A DNA stretch of 64,000 nt from Kiritimatiellota bacterium B12222. GTDB taxonomy: Bacteria; Verrucomicrobiota; Kiritimatiellia; SS1-B-03-39; UBA6053. Below are positions 26,821 to 34,441 of this stretch, piece after piece; the first letter of the stretch is position 1; each line of letters opens with the position of its first letter. Location: contig CP120722.1 in the NCBI GenBank assembly GCA_029719485.1, positions 2,418,001-2,482,000 of the forward strand, read 5' to 3'. A program made the translations under genes and the position numbers. The notes beneath the pieces were generated by a model, which saw only the letters and a program-made list of their open reading frames with translations, was not told the origin of the DNA and made no database searches.

Positions 26821-28217
26821 TTCAGATCGTGAAGGTGTTTTGCGGTGTAGTGAGAGAGTCGTCCGTACCGGACTCAGCTTGTGCTGTGGTTTATTTCCCG
26901 GCCCTCGCGGACCGGGCTTTGGGGAAACGTCCGTACCGGACTCTGGGGGAGGAAAGGGGAGTTTTACCATGAAGGGATTGAAGGACATGAAGGTTTGGGG
27001 AAGGGAGTGGAGGTAGTCAATTGCCAGTGGTCAATAGTCATTGGGCAATGGTCAGAGGGGAGAGTTGTGTTGGTGGTGGGCGTTAAAGCCCTAAAGGGGA
27101 GGCTCTCCATAGGCCAGTCCGTTAGGGCTGGTTTGAGGGAAGATCTAGAATGGAGAGCCCTGTAGGGCCGGCTTTCTTGCTTGCTGGTTCAGATCGTGAA
27201 GGTGTTTTACCCTGCCGTGAGAGAGGCGTCCGTACCGGACTCAGCTTGTGCTGTGGTTTATTTTCCGGCCCTCGCGGACCGGGCTTTGGGGAAACGTCCG
27301 TACCGCACTCAGGGGGAGGAAAAAAGGGGGGGGTACCACGAAGGGATTGAAGGATATGAAGGTTTGGGGAAGGGAGTGGAGGTAGTCAATTGCCATTGGC
27401 CAATAGTCATTGGGCAATGGTCAGAGGGGAGTTGTGTTGGTGGCAGGAGTTAAAGCCCTGAAGGGGAGGCTCTCCATAGGCCAGTCCGTTAGGGCTGGTT
27501 TGAGGGATGATATAGAGTGGAGAGGCCTGAAGGGCTGTCTCTCTGGCTTCCTGGTTCAGATCGTGAAGGTGTTTTGCGGTGTAGTGAGAGAGTCGTCCGT
27601 ACCGGACTCAGCTTGTGCTGTGGTTTATTTCCCGGCCCTCGCGGACCGGGCTTTGGGGAAACGTCCGTACCGGACTCTGGGGGAGGAAAGGGGAGTTTTA
27701 CCATGAAGGGATTGAAGGATATGAAGGTTTGGGGAAGGGAGTGGAGGTAGTCAATTGCCATTGGCCAATAGTCATTGGGCAATGGTCAGAGGGGAGTTGT
27801 GTTGGTGGCAGGAGTTAAAGCCCTGAAGGGGAGGCTCTCCATAGGCCAGTCCGTTAGGGCTGGTTTGAGGGTGATCTAAAATGGAGAGGCCTGAAGGGCT
27901 GTCTCTCTGGCTTACTGGTTCAGATCGTGAAGGTGTTTTACCCTGCCGTGAGAGAGGCGTCCGTACCGGACTCAGGGGGAGGAAAAAAGGGGGGGGTACC
28001 ACGAAGGGATTGAAGGATATGAAGGTTTGGGGAAGGGAGTGGAGGTAGTCAATTGCCATTGGTCAATAGTCATTGGGCAATGGTCAGAGGTGAGTTGCAT
28101 TGGAGGCAGGAATTAAATCCCCGAAGGGGAGGCTCTCCATAGGCCAGTCCGTTAGGGCTGGTTTGAGGGATGATATAGAGTGGAGAGGCCTGAAGGGCTG
28201 TCTCTCTGGCTTGCTGG
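26821..28217. repeat. Tandem array of four ~367-bp repeat units
   Basis: Each unit starts with TTCAGATCGTGAAGGTGTTT: 26821, 27188, 27555 and 27919 (spacings 367, 367, 364; the fourth is ~299 because a ~69-bp inner piece is missing). Units 1 and 3 share GGGAGTTTTACCATGAAGG; units 2 and 4 share GGGGGGGTACCACGAAGG, so the true period is a ~734-bp dimer. Each unit has the small hairpin GTCCGTACCGGAC once or twice, a CCCGG...CCGGG stem, and an AATTGCCATTGGCCAATAG / CATTGGGCAATGG palindromic stretch. Open frames through the units are on both strands and look non-coding. Confidence 0.85.
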
Positions 28218-28291
28218 TGAAAGTTGGTGACCCATCGGGGATGTCCCATTCGTTGTTAAATCTCTGAGGGGTATCAGGTGGGGAGTTGAGT

Positions 28292-29086
28292 TCATGCAAT
28301 TTTTTCTTGTTGGTAGTCATTTTCTAATGCGACGATTAGCGCTGGGATTTCTTGGTACCCATGGATTCGGCGGAACCCTTTTTCTGCGAGCATTAATCCA
28401 CTACACACCCAAAGATCCGCCTGTGAACTCTGTTCTCTCCATCGGCAGACGCGGCCTATATGACGGCGGAGATTTTTGAACACGTTCTCAATGTTGTTTG
28501 TTGATGAAAAACTCACGTTGAGGGTATTTGGTACATTCAACCGATGTAGGGTTAAAAAATCTGCCGAGGCTTCTTTATAACTTTCGAAGGCCTGCGCGTT
28601 CTTATTGGATAAAAAACTTTCAAGCTCTTCGCAAATCTCAAGGGCGGACGCTTCTCCTTGGGCTTTTCGTATCCTTCGAAAATAGGAGGCGAGTCCTTTC
28701 CAGTGTTTCCGAGGTAAATACCCTTTTATATTCCGTTCTTTGTGCACGAGGCAACGCTGGATTTTCGGAGACGTGAAGCAGTTGATTACCGCGGAGCGCA
28801 GGGCCTTGGATCCATCGAGGAGGACCAGTAAAGAACGGGTCTCGGGCTCTTTGAGTCCACGATGGCGTAACCCTGTTAGCAGATCCTCACAGACCACTTG
28901 ATTTTCAGAACTACCCACCCGATATCCTAATATGCGCTTTTCACCTTCGGTATTTATTCCTAAAGCCACCGTCACGGTTAGCCCATCGCTGAGAACTACC
29001 GCGTCGATCAACAAGGCGAGTAAATTGTACCCACTCAAATTTTTATAATAATTTTCATGACTTTGATTCTTCACATCCTCCAACAA
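28292..29086 (-). pseudogene. IS256-family (mutator) transposase, 5'-truncated
   Basis: 264 residues corresponding to the C-terminal two thirds of an IS256-type DDE transposase: LLALLIDAVVLSDGLTV (first catalytic Asp region), ALGINTEGEKRILGYRVGSS, LLVLLDGSKALRSAV (second Asp), QRCLVHKERNIKGYLPRKHW, and NNIENVFKNLRRHIGRVCRW (the catalytic Glu region). The first ~150 residues with the DNA-binding part are missing. The frame opens exactly at the attC 13 junction (29085), so the 5' part was probably lost by recombination there. No terminal repeats were identified. Confidence 0.8.
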
Positions 29087-29132
29087 CGTAAAGGTGTATC
29101 ACGAAGTGGAGCGCAGCGGAACGGAGTTGATA
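29085..29132 (-). other. attC-like site 13 (degenerate)
   Basis: Core-like boxes AACG (29085) and GTTGATA (29126) surround a GC-rich segment, but the stem is poor. It is the end of cassette 13 and abuts the truncated IS256 transposase. Confidence 0.35.
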
Positions 29133-29536
29133 CCACCGCCTTGATCGGTCTTAGAGGTCACATGGCTAAAGATATCTCCGAGTGTCCAAGTGTCATCCAT
29201 TCTCTCATCCAAGCCCTTCCCGAATTTTCTTTCTAATTCCATTCCGAAACTCTCGAACTCGAACGAATCGATCCCAGCACTTACGATCCTGTAAATATCA
29301 GCAGGCTTATCTTCCGGGTTCAGTTTGAGTTTCAAGCGCCGAGGGAGCGCAAATCCATCAATGAATGTGCTTAGGAAATCTCTTATTTCTTCGTTCCTCG
29401 CGGTGGGGAACACGTTCTTCCAAGCTCGCCCTTGACAAGATCGAGATGCATAACTCCGCAGACGAATTCTCTCGACCGACCAAAACACGATCCAAACAAC
29501 AACAACGATTACGCCTATCAAGTATAGTGAATTCAT
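29099..29536 (-). CDS. Cassette 13: membrane-anchored hypothetical protein, DUF1493-like
   Basis: A 145-residue protein with one N-terminal membrane helix (LYLIGVIVVVVWIVFWSVE). The soluble part, with IDSFEFESFGMELERKFGKG and DDTWTLGDIFSHV, resembles the DUF1493 acyl-carrier-like fold (an acidic helix with a 'TLGDL' ending), but this is a weak visual match. The last residues (INSVPLRSTS) are translated from the attC. No function assigned. Confidence 0.6.
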   Translation of the reverse strand: MNSLYLIGVIVVVVWIVFWSVERIRLRSYASRSCQGRAWKNVFPTARNEEIRDFLSTFIDGFALPRRLKLKLNPEDKPADIYRIVSAGIDSFEFESFGMELERKFGKGLDERMDDTWTLGDIFSHVTSKTDQGGGINSVPLRSTS

Positions 29537-29544
29537 TTTTCTAC

Positions 29545-29596
29545 CGATCGATTAGGGTGTGGGACGCGAAGCGTTCTCACCAGCCTTTTGTTCTGA
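29545..29596 (-). other. attC site 12
   Basis: Stem GTGGGACGCGAAGCGTTCTCAC (29560-29581) is a strong imperfect palindrome with unpaired bases, nearly identical to the core of attC 1. GTTCTGA (29590) is one core box; the other (CGATCG, 29545) is degenerate. Confidence 0.75.
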
Positions 29597-29953
29597 ATCT
29601 TGGTACTGCACGCTTTTCATTGCCGTTAAGTATAGTTGCCGTATGGAGGTTACGGTAGCTGGTGGCTTACGAAGCCCCTCTTTTAGATACAATTCATAAT
29701 AGCCTGTCGCACCAGCATTAGTGGGTAGTGTTTTACTCCACAAGAGAAAGCCCGTTTTGGGGTCGACTGCTTTTGGCGACAGAAATCCTTTAGAAATTTC
29801 AACTGGCTCTAGTTGAAATACATTACCTGAAGGTGATTTCGTCACGACCGCTCGACAGATTACCACAACATCAGCATTAGATTTTGTAAGTTCAAGTTTT
29901 CCGCATCCGGACAGTAAGCCGAGTAGTAAAATTGCTGTGATTTTCTTTTTCAT
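29552..29953 (-). CDS. Cassette 12: hypothetical lipoprotein
   Basis: About 133 residues from ATG 29953 (in-frame codons to 29983 read the attC). Lipoprotein signal MKKKITAILLLGLLSGCG, with Cys in LSGC. The body begins NADVVVICRAVVTKSPSGNV and VEISKGFLSPKAV, then GYYELYLKEG; it shares the 'ADVVVI' start and a later 'KG' strand with cassette 7's product. The C-terminal GENASRPTP is attC-encoded. Function unknown. Confidence 0.7.
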   Translation of the reverse strand: MKKKITAILLLGLLSGCGKLELTKSNADVVVICRAVVTKSPSGNVFQLEPVEISKGFLSPKAVDPKTGFLLWSKTLPTNAGATGYYELYLKEGLRKPPATVTSIRQLYLTAMKSVQYQDSEQKAGENASRPTP

Positions 29954-29956
29954 CAG

Positions 29957-30001
29957 AACGTCCACCCGCAGTGACTTGTTCACTGGCGGGAATTGTTATA
30001 C
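29957..30001 (-). other. attC site 11
   Basis: CCCGCAGTGA (29964-29973) pairs with TCACTGGCGGG (29980-29990) with one unpaired base. AACG (29957) and GTTATAC (29995) are the core boxes. Similar layout to attC 5. Confidence 0.8.
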
Positions 30002-30007
30002 TTTGCT

Positions 30008-30487
30008 CTATCGTGGTATTTTCTTTTTGATATATTCGATGTGTTTTTCATCTAGAATACTCAATGGAATTGATGCGGCCAAAATTTTTCCTGAGAAGCA
30101 CATCAAAAAACCATCTATCAGTTTTGTTTTAGTAAAACTATCCCATTTTATGGTCCTATTTGATTCAGAAGACGTTATCGCCAAATGATCCTCAGTGATT
30201 ACAACTGCGACTTTTGAAGTCGGAGCCAGCCGAACAGAATCTTTGCAAAGCCTTTTCTTGTAAAAGAACATTTTTACAGGCCTCAAGATGAAAACTGTTC
30301 CGAAAATTATACAAACGACACCCCAGGGCTCCTCAGGATCTGCAAAAAGGAAGTAGAACCCCGCTGAAAACGAGAATAACCCACCAGCTAGCATTAACCA
30401 CGGGCGTCCCTCAAGCGTTCTGAAATATGCATCAAGGGATGCTTTCCCAAGTTTCGGAGTCCATTCGTATTCAAAAGTTTCATTCAT
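30008..30487 (-). CDS. Cassette 11: YcxB-like membrane protein
   Basis: 159 residues from ATG 30487 (upstream codons to 30628 read attC 10). Two adjacent membrane helices (LMLAGGLFSFSAGFYFLFA, GVVCIIFGTVFIL) are followed by a beta-rich soluble domain with ITEDHLAITSSESNRTIKW, LIDGFLMCFSGKILAASIP and LSILDEKHIEYIKKK. This matches the architecture of YcxB-like proteins. Function unknown. Confidence 0.7.
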   Translation of the reverse strand: MNETFEYEWTPKLGKASLDAYFRTLEGRPWLMLAGGLFSFSAGFYFLFADPEEPWGVVCIIFGTVFILRPVKMFFYKKRLCKDSVRLAPTSKVAVVITEDHLAITSSESNRTIKWDSFTKTKLIDGFLMCFSGKILAASIPLSILDEKHIEYIKKKIPR

Positions 30488-30504
30488 GGTAGGGTAGAGG
30501 GTAT

Positions 30505-30560
30505 AACGTTTAGCGCTGCGGACCCGACGTAGGAGGGTTCGCAGGCGCTGATGGTTGATC
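30505..30560 (-). other. attC site 10
   Basis: AGCGCTGCGGACCCGACG pairs imperfectly with GAGGGTTCGCAGGCGCT (30511-30549). AACG (30505) and GTTGATC (30554) are the core boxes. The stop codon of the cassette 10 gene lies inside. Confidence 0.85.
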
Positions 30561-31292
30561 TTTTGTTTCGGTTGATTTGGAGAATGAATCATTTGCAGAC
30601 GAAAATGGGTTGCCTGGGTCATTGTCACCCATTCGTCTCAATCGCTCCCATTCGGCCATCATCTCATACTGTTCTAAATAGGTTTTGTGGGCTATATTTG
30701 CTGTTGTTCGGCCTACCTGATCGGCCTCCCATCGAGCTTTGCTATTGGGATCATTTTTAGCTTCTTTTTCTAAATACTCGTTCAAGTCATCTGGGTTCAA
30801 CTTTTTGAGTTTTGGGTCTCTCCCGAAAATATTTTTCACATCACCTTTTAAAATTCTAATATTAATTCGGTTTATTCCATATGATTTTACGTTGCCGTCT
30901 TCTGCCATAACACCGTATGCCCATGATCCATGGCATGAAAAATAAATAAGAATTCCCCCTTTGCCATAGACTCCCCCCCAATCCCAACCTTCATTTGTCG
31001 CCTTCAGCTTTGGATAATCTCCAATTTTCTCCCATCCATCCTCGCTGAAATATTTGATGTAATATTCGGCAACTTCCACCAAAGGAACAGGGGTAGCGAA
31101 GCTGAAATAGCCCTGATCCTCAATATCTTTGAACCCAATACCCCCAGATTCACTAGCTCCAGCATCATACCACGACAGCTCGAAAACAAGTGGAGTGTAA
31201 TCTTTTGCTTCTGCCTCGTCCTCGTCCTTCCCCAAGGCGAAAAAGCCAAGTGTAAGTGCGGTGGTCATCCAAAATATTTTTTTCATTTTCAT
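30510..31292 (-). CDS. Cassette 10: secreted hypothetical protein
   Basis: 260 residues. A signal peptide (MKMKKIFWMTTALTLGFFAL) precedes a domain with FELSWYDAGASESGGIGFKD, SFATPVPLVEVAEYYIKYF and DGNVKSYGINRINIRILKG. That resembles small periplasmic domains built for ligand contact, but no family is recognised. A charged helical region (EYLEKEAKNDPNSKARWEA) and a Ser/Thr/Pro-rich tail follow; the last residues (PPTSGPQR) are attC-encoded. Confidence 0.68.
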   Translation of the reverse strand: MKMKKIFWMTTALTLGFFALGKDEDEAEAKDYTPLVFELSWYDAGASESGGIGFKDIEDQGYFSFATPVPLVEVAEYYIKYFSEDGWEKIGDYPKLKATNEGWDWGGVYGKGGILIYFSCHGSWAYGVMAEDGNVKSYGINRINIRILKGDVKNIFGRDPKLKKLNPDDLNEYLEKEAKNDPNSKARWEADQVGRTTANIAHKTYLEQYEMMAEWERLRRMGDNDPGNPFSSANDSFSKSTETKDQPSAPANPPTSGPQR

Positions 31293-31297
31293 AAGTG

Positions 31298-31356
31298 GAT
31301 CAACGGTTAGATGAGCGGACCGTGTACTCGCGGTTCGCTCGATGTCTTTGTTGTGT
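31298..31356 (-). other. attC site 9
   Basis: GAGCGGACCG (31313-31322) pairs with CGGTTCGCTC (31331-31340) with one mismatch, loop around TGTACTCG. GATCAAC (31298) and GTTGTGT (31350) are the core boxes. It ends the cassette interrupted by the composite element. Confidence 0.85.
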
Positions 31357-31724
31357 CATCGATCATCTTTGTAATATCCTAAAACGGATTTAGTTAAAAT
31401 ACGGATTTTATCTAAAGCATGTTGCGACAAAGACCAATTCACACCCAGGTCTTCAAGTTGCCGTTCAGATCGGCTTTCAACTATTTCCAACAAAACTCTT
31501 CGTGTATCTGGGTACATTGTCTCATCGATTTCATTTCCATCTTTGTAACTTCCTATAAAAAGCTTTCCATATGCTGAAGTATCAGAAATTGGATGTGGCA
31601 GCATGACATGTAACTGTTCACCGCGTGAGTCTTCTATGAAGATTGATCTGGAACCACCATCTTCGTAGTATGCTGTACGGATATTTATTAATGGAGACTG
31701 AAGCTCTTGAACTGCAGGATAGAC
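31356..31724 (-). pseudogene. Cassette 9 gene, 3' half (cut off by the IS)
   Basis: 122 codons and a stop (TGA overlapping attC 9). The reading frame enters directly from the IS left end, so its own start is gone. The visible protein runs VYPAVQELQSPLINIRTAYY, SIFIEDSRGEQLHVML, and RQLEDLGVNWSLSQHALDK. Joined to the codons of 46040-46606 across the 14.3-kb block, it gives an in-frame 311-residue protein (…EEMITL + VYPAVQEL…). No function is recognised. Confidence 0.65.
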
Positions 31725-31822
31725 TGCGCTTGCCCCCAAATCCCGACCACGGGACCGAGTTTCTTAGATAGAGCCTGAGCCCGGTTTGTTTTAATTCGAC
31801 CGGCCTCGGTGCCAGCCTTTCT

Positions 31823-31901
31823 TTCAATGCGCCGATTCATGTAACCCGTCCCCGGAGGGGCAGCCCGAAGGGCTGAGGGTGGAATGAATCGGCGCATTGA
31901 A
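31823..31901. repeat. Structured inverted repeat inside the IS, downstream of orfB
   Basis: Arms TTCAATGCGCCGATTCAT (31823-31840) and its exact complement at 31884-31901. Between them lie two small hairpins (CCCCGGAGGGG and CAGCCCGAAGGGCTG). The same structure is at 44753-44831 in the right copy. It could act as an orfAB terminator or RNA structure; it is not T-tailed. Confidence 0.8.
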
Positions 31902-31910
31902 TTTCTTTTC

Positions 31911-32759
31911 TCATATCAATCCGTTTCCTGCAATATATATCTCTGATGGGGTTTTCTTCCCCAGGGATGAATGGTCTCTTTCATGATTGTAGTATCGAAA
32001 ATATGTCTCCAGTCCCTCGTATAAGTCTTCTCCTGTTTCATACACCTTGGGATAAACATTTTCATATTTCAACGTCCACCAAAGGCGTTCGATGTATACA
32101 TTGTCCAACGCACGGCCTCTCCCATCCATGCTGATTAATATATCTTTTTCTTTCAGTGTACCGGTAAATTCATCGCTCGTGAATTGGCTGCCCTGGTCCG
32201 TATTAAAGATTTCCGGTACCCCATATTCAAGGGCTCGGTTTAAGGTGGAGGTGCAAAACCCTGCTTCCATCGTGTTGGATACATTCCAAGCCAACACATA
32301 GCGACTATACCAATCCATTACCGCAGAGAGATACAGGTATCCCTTGCGCATGGGAATGTAGGTTATGTCGGTACTCCATACCTGATTTACTCGTTCGATC
32401 GGAACATTCCTCAATAAATACGGGTATATTTTGTTTTCCGGTGCCGGCCGACTGGTGTGCGGCCCGGGGGTAATGGCATAGATCCCCATCTTCCGCATCA
32501 GACGATATATTCGCTTTTTATTAATTTTGTATCCTTCCGATTTTAGCCAGTCAGTCATTCGAGGCACCCCATATTCAGGGTGCTTCAAATAACGTTCATC
32601 TATCTGTCGCATCAGCTCGAGATTGAGTTCCGTGTCAGGGACGAGTTTGGCATAATAGCCTGAACGAGGAATCTGAGCCAGCCGACATTGACGACGGATC
32701 GAAATCTTTGAATCAGGACCGATCCAGCTTCTGCGTTCAGAAACAGGAAGGCTTATAAC
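31911..32759 (-). CDS. IS3-family transposase OrfB (left copy), read by -1 frameshift
   Basis: DDE integrase domain of the transposase. It is made as an OrfAB fusion by -1 slippage on A AAA AAG at the end of orfA, continuing as VISLPVSERRSWIGPDSKIS. A separate ATG start exists at 32612 (MRQIDERYLKHPEYGVPRM). Catalytic residues are in STDITYIP (Asp), NTDQGSQFTS (Asp) and ERLWWTLKYENVYP (Glu, 35 residues on). Intact and identical to the right copy, hence probably active or recently so. Confidence 0.92.
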   Translation of the reverse strand, partial: VISLPVSERRSWIGPDSKISIRRQCRLAQIPRSGYYAKLVPDTELNLELMRQIDERYLKHPEYGVPRMTDWLKSEGYKINKKRIYRLMRKMGIYAITPGPHTSRPAPENKIYPYLLRNVPIERVNQVWSTDITYIPMRKGYLYLSAVMDWYSRYVLAWNVSNTMEAGFCTSTLNRALEYGVPEIFNTDQGSQFTSDEFTGTLKEKDILISMDGRGRALDNVYIERLWWTLKYENVYPKVYETGEDLYEGLETYFRYYNHERDHSSLGKKTPSEIYIAGNGLI

Positions 32760-33031
32760 TTTTTTTCAAGCCACTTTATATCCATCTTCAGTCGACCGAT
32801 CTCCTCATACAGGGGGGCGGTGAGCTGCTCTTCATTTTTGCTTTCTGTCGAAGTCGATGACGAGAACACCCCTGATGCAGAATCTCGAAGTTGCGATTTC
32901 CATGCCGTTACTTGCGTGGGATGCAACTTATGTTCGGCGGCGATTTGTGCTGTGGTTTTTAGACCCTTCAGAGCTTCGATGGCTATACGAGCCTTAAAGT
33001 CATTAGAGAATTTTCTGCGTTTGTTACCCAT
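32753..33031 (-). CDS. IS3-family transposase OrfA (left copy)
   Basis: 92 residues with a helix-turn-helix (RKFSNDFKARIAIEALKGLK, IAAEHKLHPTQVTAWKSQL) followed by a leucine-zipper-like helix ending LKMDIKWLEKKL. It binds the IS ends. The slippery heptamer A AAA AAG lies right before its stop codon and joins it to orfB. Confidence 0.92.
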   Translation of the reverse strand: MGNKRRKFSNDFKARIAIEALKGLKTTAQIAAEHKLHPTQVTAWKSQLRDSASGVFSSSTSTESKNEEQLTAPLYEEIGRLKMDIKWLEKKL

Positions 33032-33109
33032 GGTTTTTCCTTTGTTTGTACCATATCTGGGCTACAGATCCTATCTAAGACCCTGGTCCTGTTTTTGGGG
33101 GTAAGCGCA

Positions 33110-33280
33110 AGAATTGAACAAGGACTAACTATTCGGGATTTGGCCGATAAACTTGAATGGCATCATTCAGCTTTGGGGCGGGTAGAAGCTTTTGAGCGAC
33201 GATTAGACTTATGGGAATTTATCAAAATTTGTAAAGCACTGGATTGTGACCCTGTTGAGGGGATGAATTTGATCATCTAA
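33110..33280 (+). pseudogene. XRE-type HTH regulator fragment, 5' end replaced by the IS
   Basis: 57 codons: RIEQGLTIRDLADKLEWHHS, ALGRVEAFERRLDLWEFIKI, CKALDCDPVEG match the typical XRE helix-turn-helix protein from helix 1 on. The start is lost at the IS right end (33109). It may be what is left of the regulator of a neighbouring gene. Confidence 0.65.
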
Positions 33281-33921
33281 AATCTAAATGATGGGATTTT
33301 TTATGTCCGAATATTTACGCTCAATCTCCTTTGTCCGAGTCGGCCCCACTGAAAAATGGACCCGAACTTTTTGAAGCATATATCACCTTTCGTGAAGAGA
33401 TATGGATGATAAATACTCCTTTACAGATGTCTGAAGAGGATCGATCAAAAGCACTTAAGACAACTCGGGAAAGAGATTGGGTATCCCGTTTATGGAATTG
33501 GTGGTTGAATCAACCAAGCTGGTTTACGTCCTCCTCTCCGAGCGCGGGACCTTCGGATGTTCTTGTGTAATTCGGACTGAAGACATCACCTGGACCATTT
33601 GCGATTTGGAAGCATACCACAGGAGACATTACCGATTCCCAGACGTTGCCGCCGGGCGACTGGACGCCGATGGCTTGGATGCGCGATTTATATCCAAACC
33701 TGAACAAGGAGAACTCATGAAATGCTATCGACGGTGAAACATGCGCAGGTCAGGGATGACAAGGTCCTGTATGCTGCAGTGTGGTTTTGTGACAAACCAA
33801 TTGGCAGGTGAAAAACCCGTAACAAAAGGTCATTACTCTGGTCGTCACCATTGTTGTGATATACGAATGCACTCCTGCGCTGGTTGACAAAACAAGGAAT
33901 TGATATTAAGAGATTACCTTA
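33281..33921 (+). other. Region without an intact gene
   Basis: Two overlapping plus-strand frames (33331-33570 and 33477-33737) overlap in different frames and may be a frameshifted relic; neither is recognised. The metal operon promoter should lie at the right end (33740-33921). Confidence 0.4.
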
Positions 33922-34341
33922 GTGAAATACAAACGCATCATCATCCCATTTCTAATCCTTTTTTCCTGGAACGCCGTGTTTGGCGCCGTGGGTGGTTTGT
34001 TGCTTTGTATTCATGAGGATTTACAAATGCATTCGGAAGTGGGGCTTTCGGGTGATGCAGATTGTGAAACTTCAACACTTGCATCTGACTTCGAGGCAAG
34101 CTGTCTCAGTGCGGCTGAGACCTGTGTCGATGTTGAAATTAAAGCGGCGATTTCATCTCTATCCAGACCTGATTATTCCCAGTTCGATGGTTTTATTAAT
34201 CCGTTTGAATATGTGGGTCATCTAGATACCGACCTTTTCTTCTCACTAAGAGAAAATCTTTTTTCTGTGCAACCGCAAGCACCCCCTGAGGTGACTGCGA
34301 TGAGTGTGCATACTGTGCAAATGACGCAATTGCGTCTTTGA
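33922..34341 (+). CDS. Secreted hypothetical protein at the head of the metal efflux operon
   Basis: 139 residues from a GTG start, signal peptide in residues 1-22 (IIIPFLILFSWNAVFG). LLLCIHEDLQMHSEVG followed by a Cys-rich stretch (CETSTLASDFEASCLS, AAETCVDVE) and His/Asp residues suggests metal contact. Small proteins with a 'CxHEDxH' start are often found ahead of CzcCBA systems; this is recalled from context, not proven. It ends 100 bases before the TolC-like gene. Confidence 0.6.
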   Translation: MKYKRIIIPFLILFSWNAVFGAVGGLLLCIHEDLQMHSEVGLSGDADCETSTLASDFEASCLSAAETCVDVEIKAAISSLSRPDYSQFDGFINPFEYVGHLDTDLFFSLRENLFSVQPQAPPEVTAMSVHTVQMTQLRL

Positions 34342-34441
34342 TCTCCTGATAAAATACACCGCGAAGCACCTCTTCACTTAGAGGGCTTATTTGAGCAATC
34401 TGCGTTCAGATTGTTTTGGTTTAATTTTATCAGGATTTTTT

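Larger units (their letters stand above)
31725..33109 (-). mobile_element. IS3-family insertion sequence, left copy
   Basis: 1385 bp. Terminal inverted repeats are TGCGCTTGCCCCCAAA at the left and TGCGCTTACCCCCAAA (reverse complement) at the right. orfA and orfB overlap across an A AAA AAG slippery site at 32759-32766. The right copy differs visibly by a single base (position 31854 G, equivalent 44784 A). An 18-bp perfect palindrome pair lies between orfB and the left end. Confidence 0.93.

Noticed and set aside
26596..26988. Minus-strand 130-codon frame with Pro/Lys-rich product
   Set aside because: It only reads through the 60-bp repeat and the first tandem unit; the product is low-complexity and repeats in the other units.
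26821..28217. CRISPR array
   Set aside because: The units are ~367 bp without spacers of regular length and no cas genes are nearby.
31747..31897. Small ORF (MRRFIPPSAL...) inside both IS copies
   Set aside because: It lies across the internal palindrome and has no similarity to known IS accessory proteins; probably not coding.
33331..33737. Two overlapping plus-strand frames
   Set aside because: Neither is recognised and they overlap in different frames; treated as degraded DNA.
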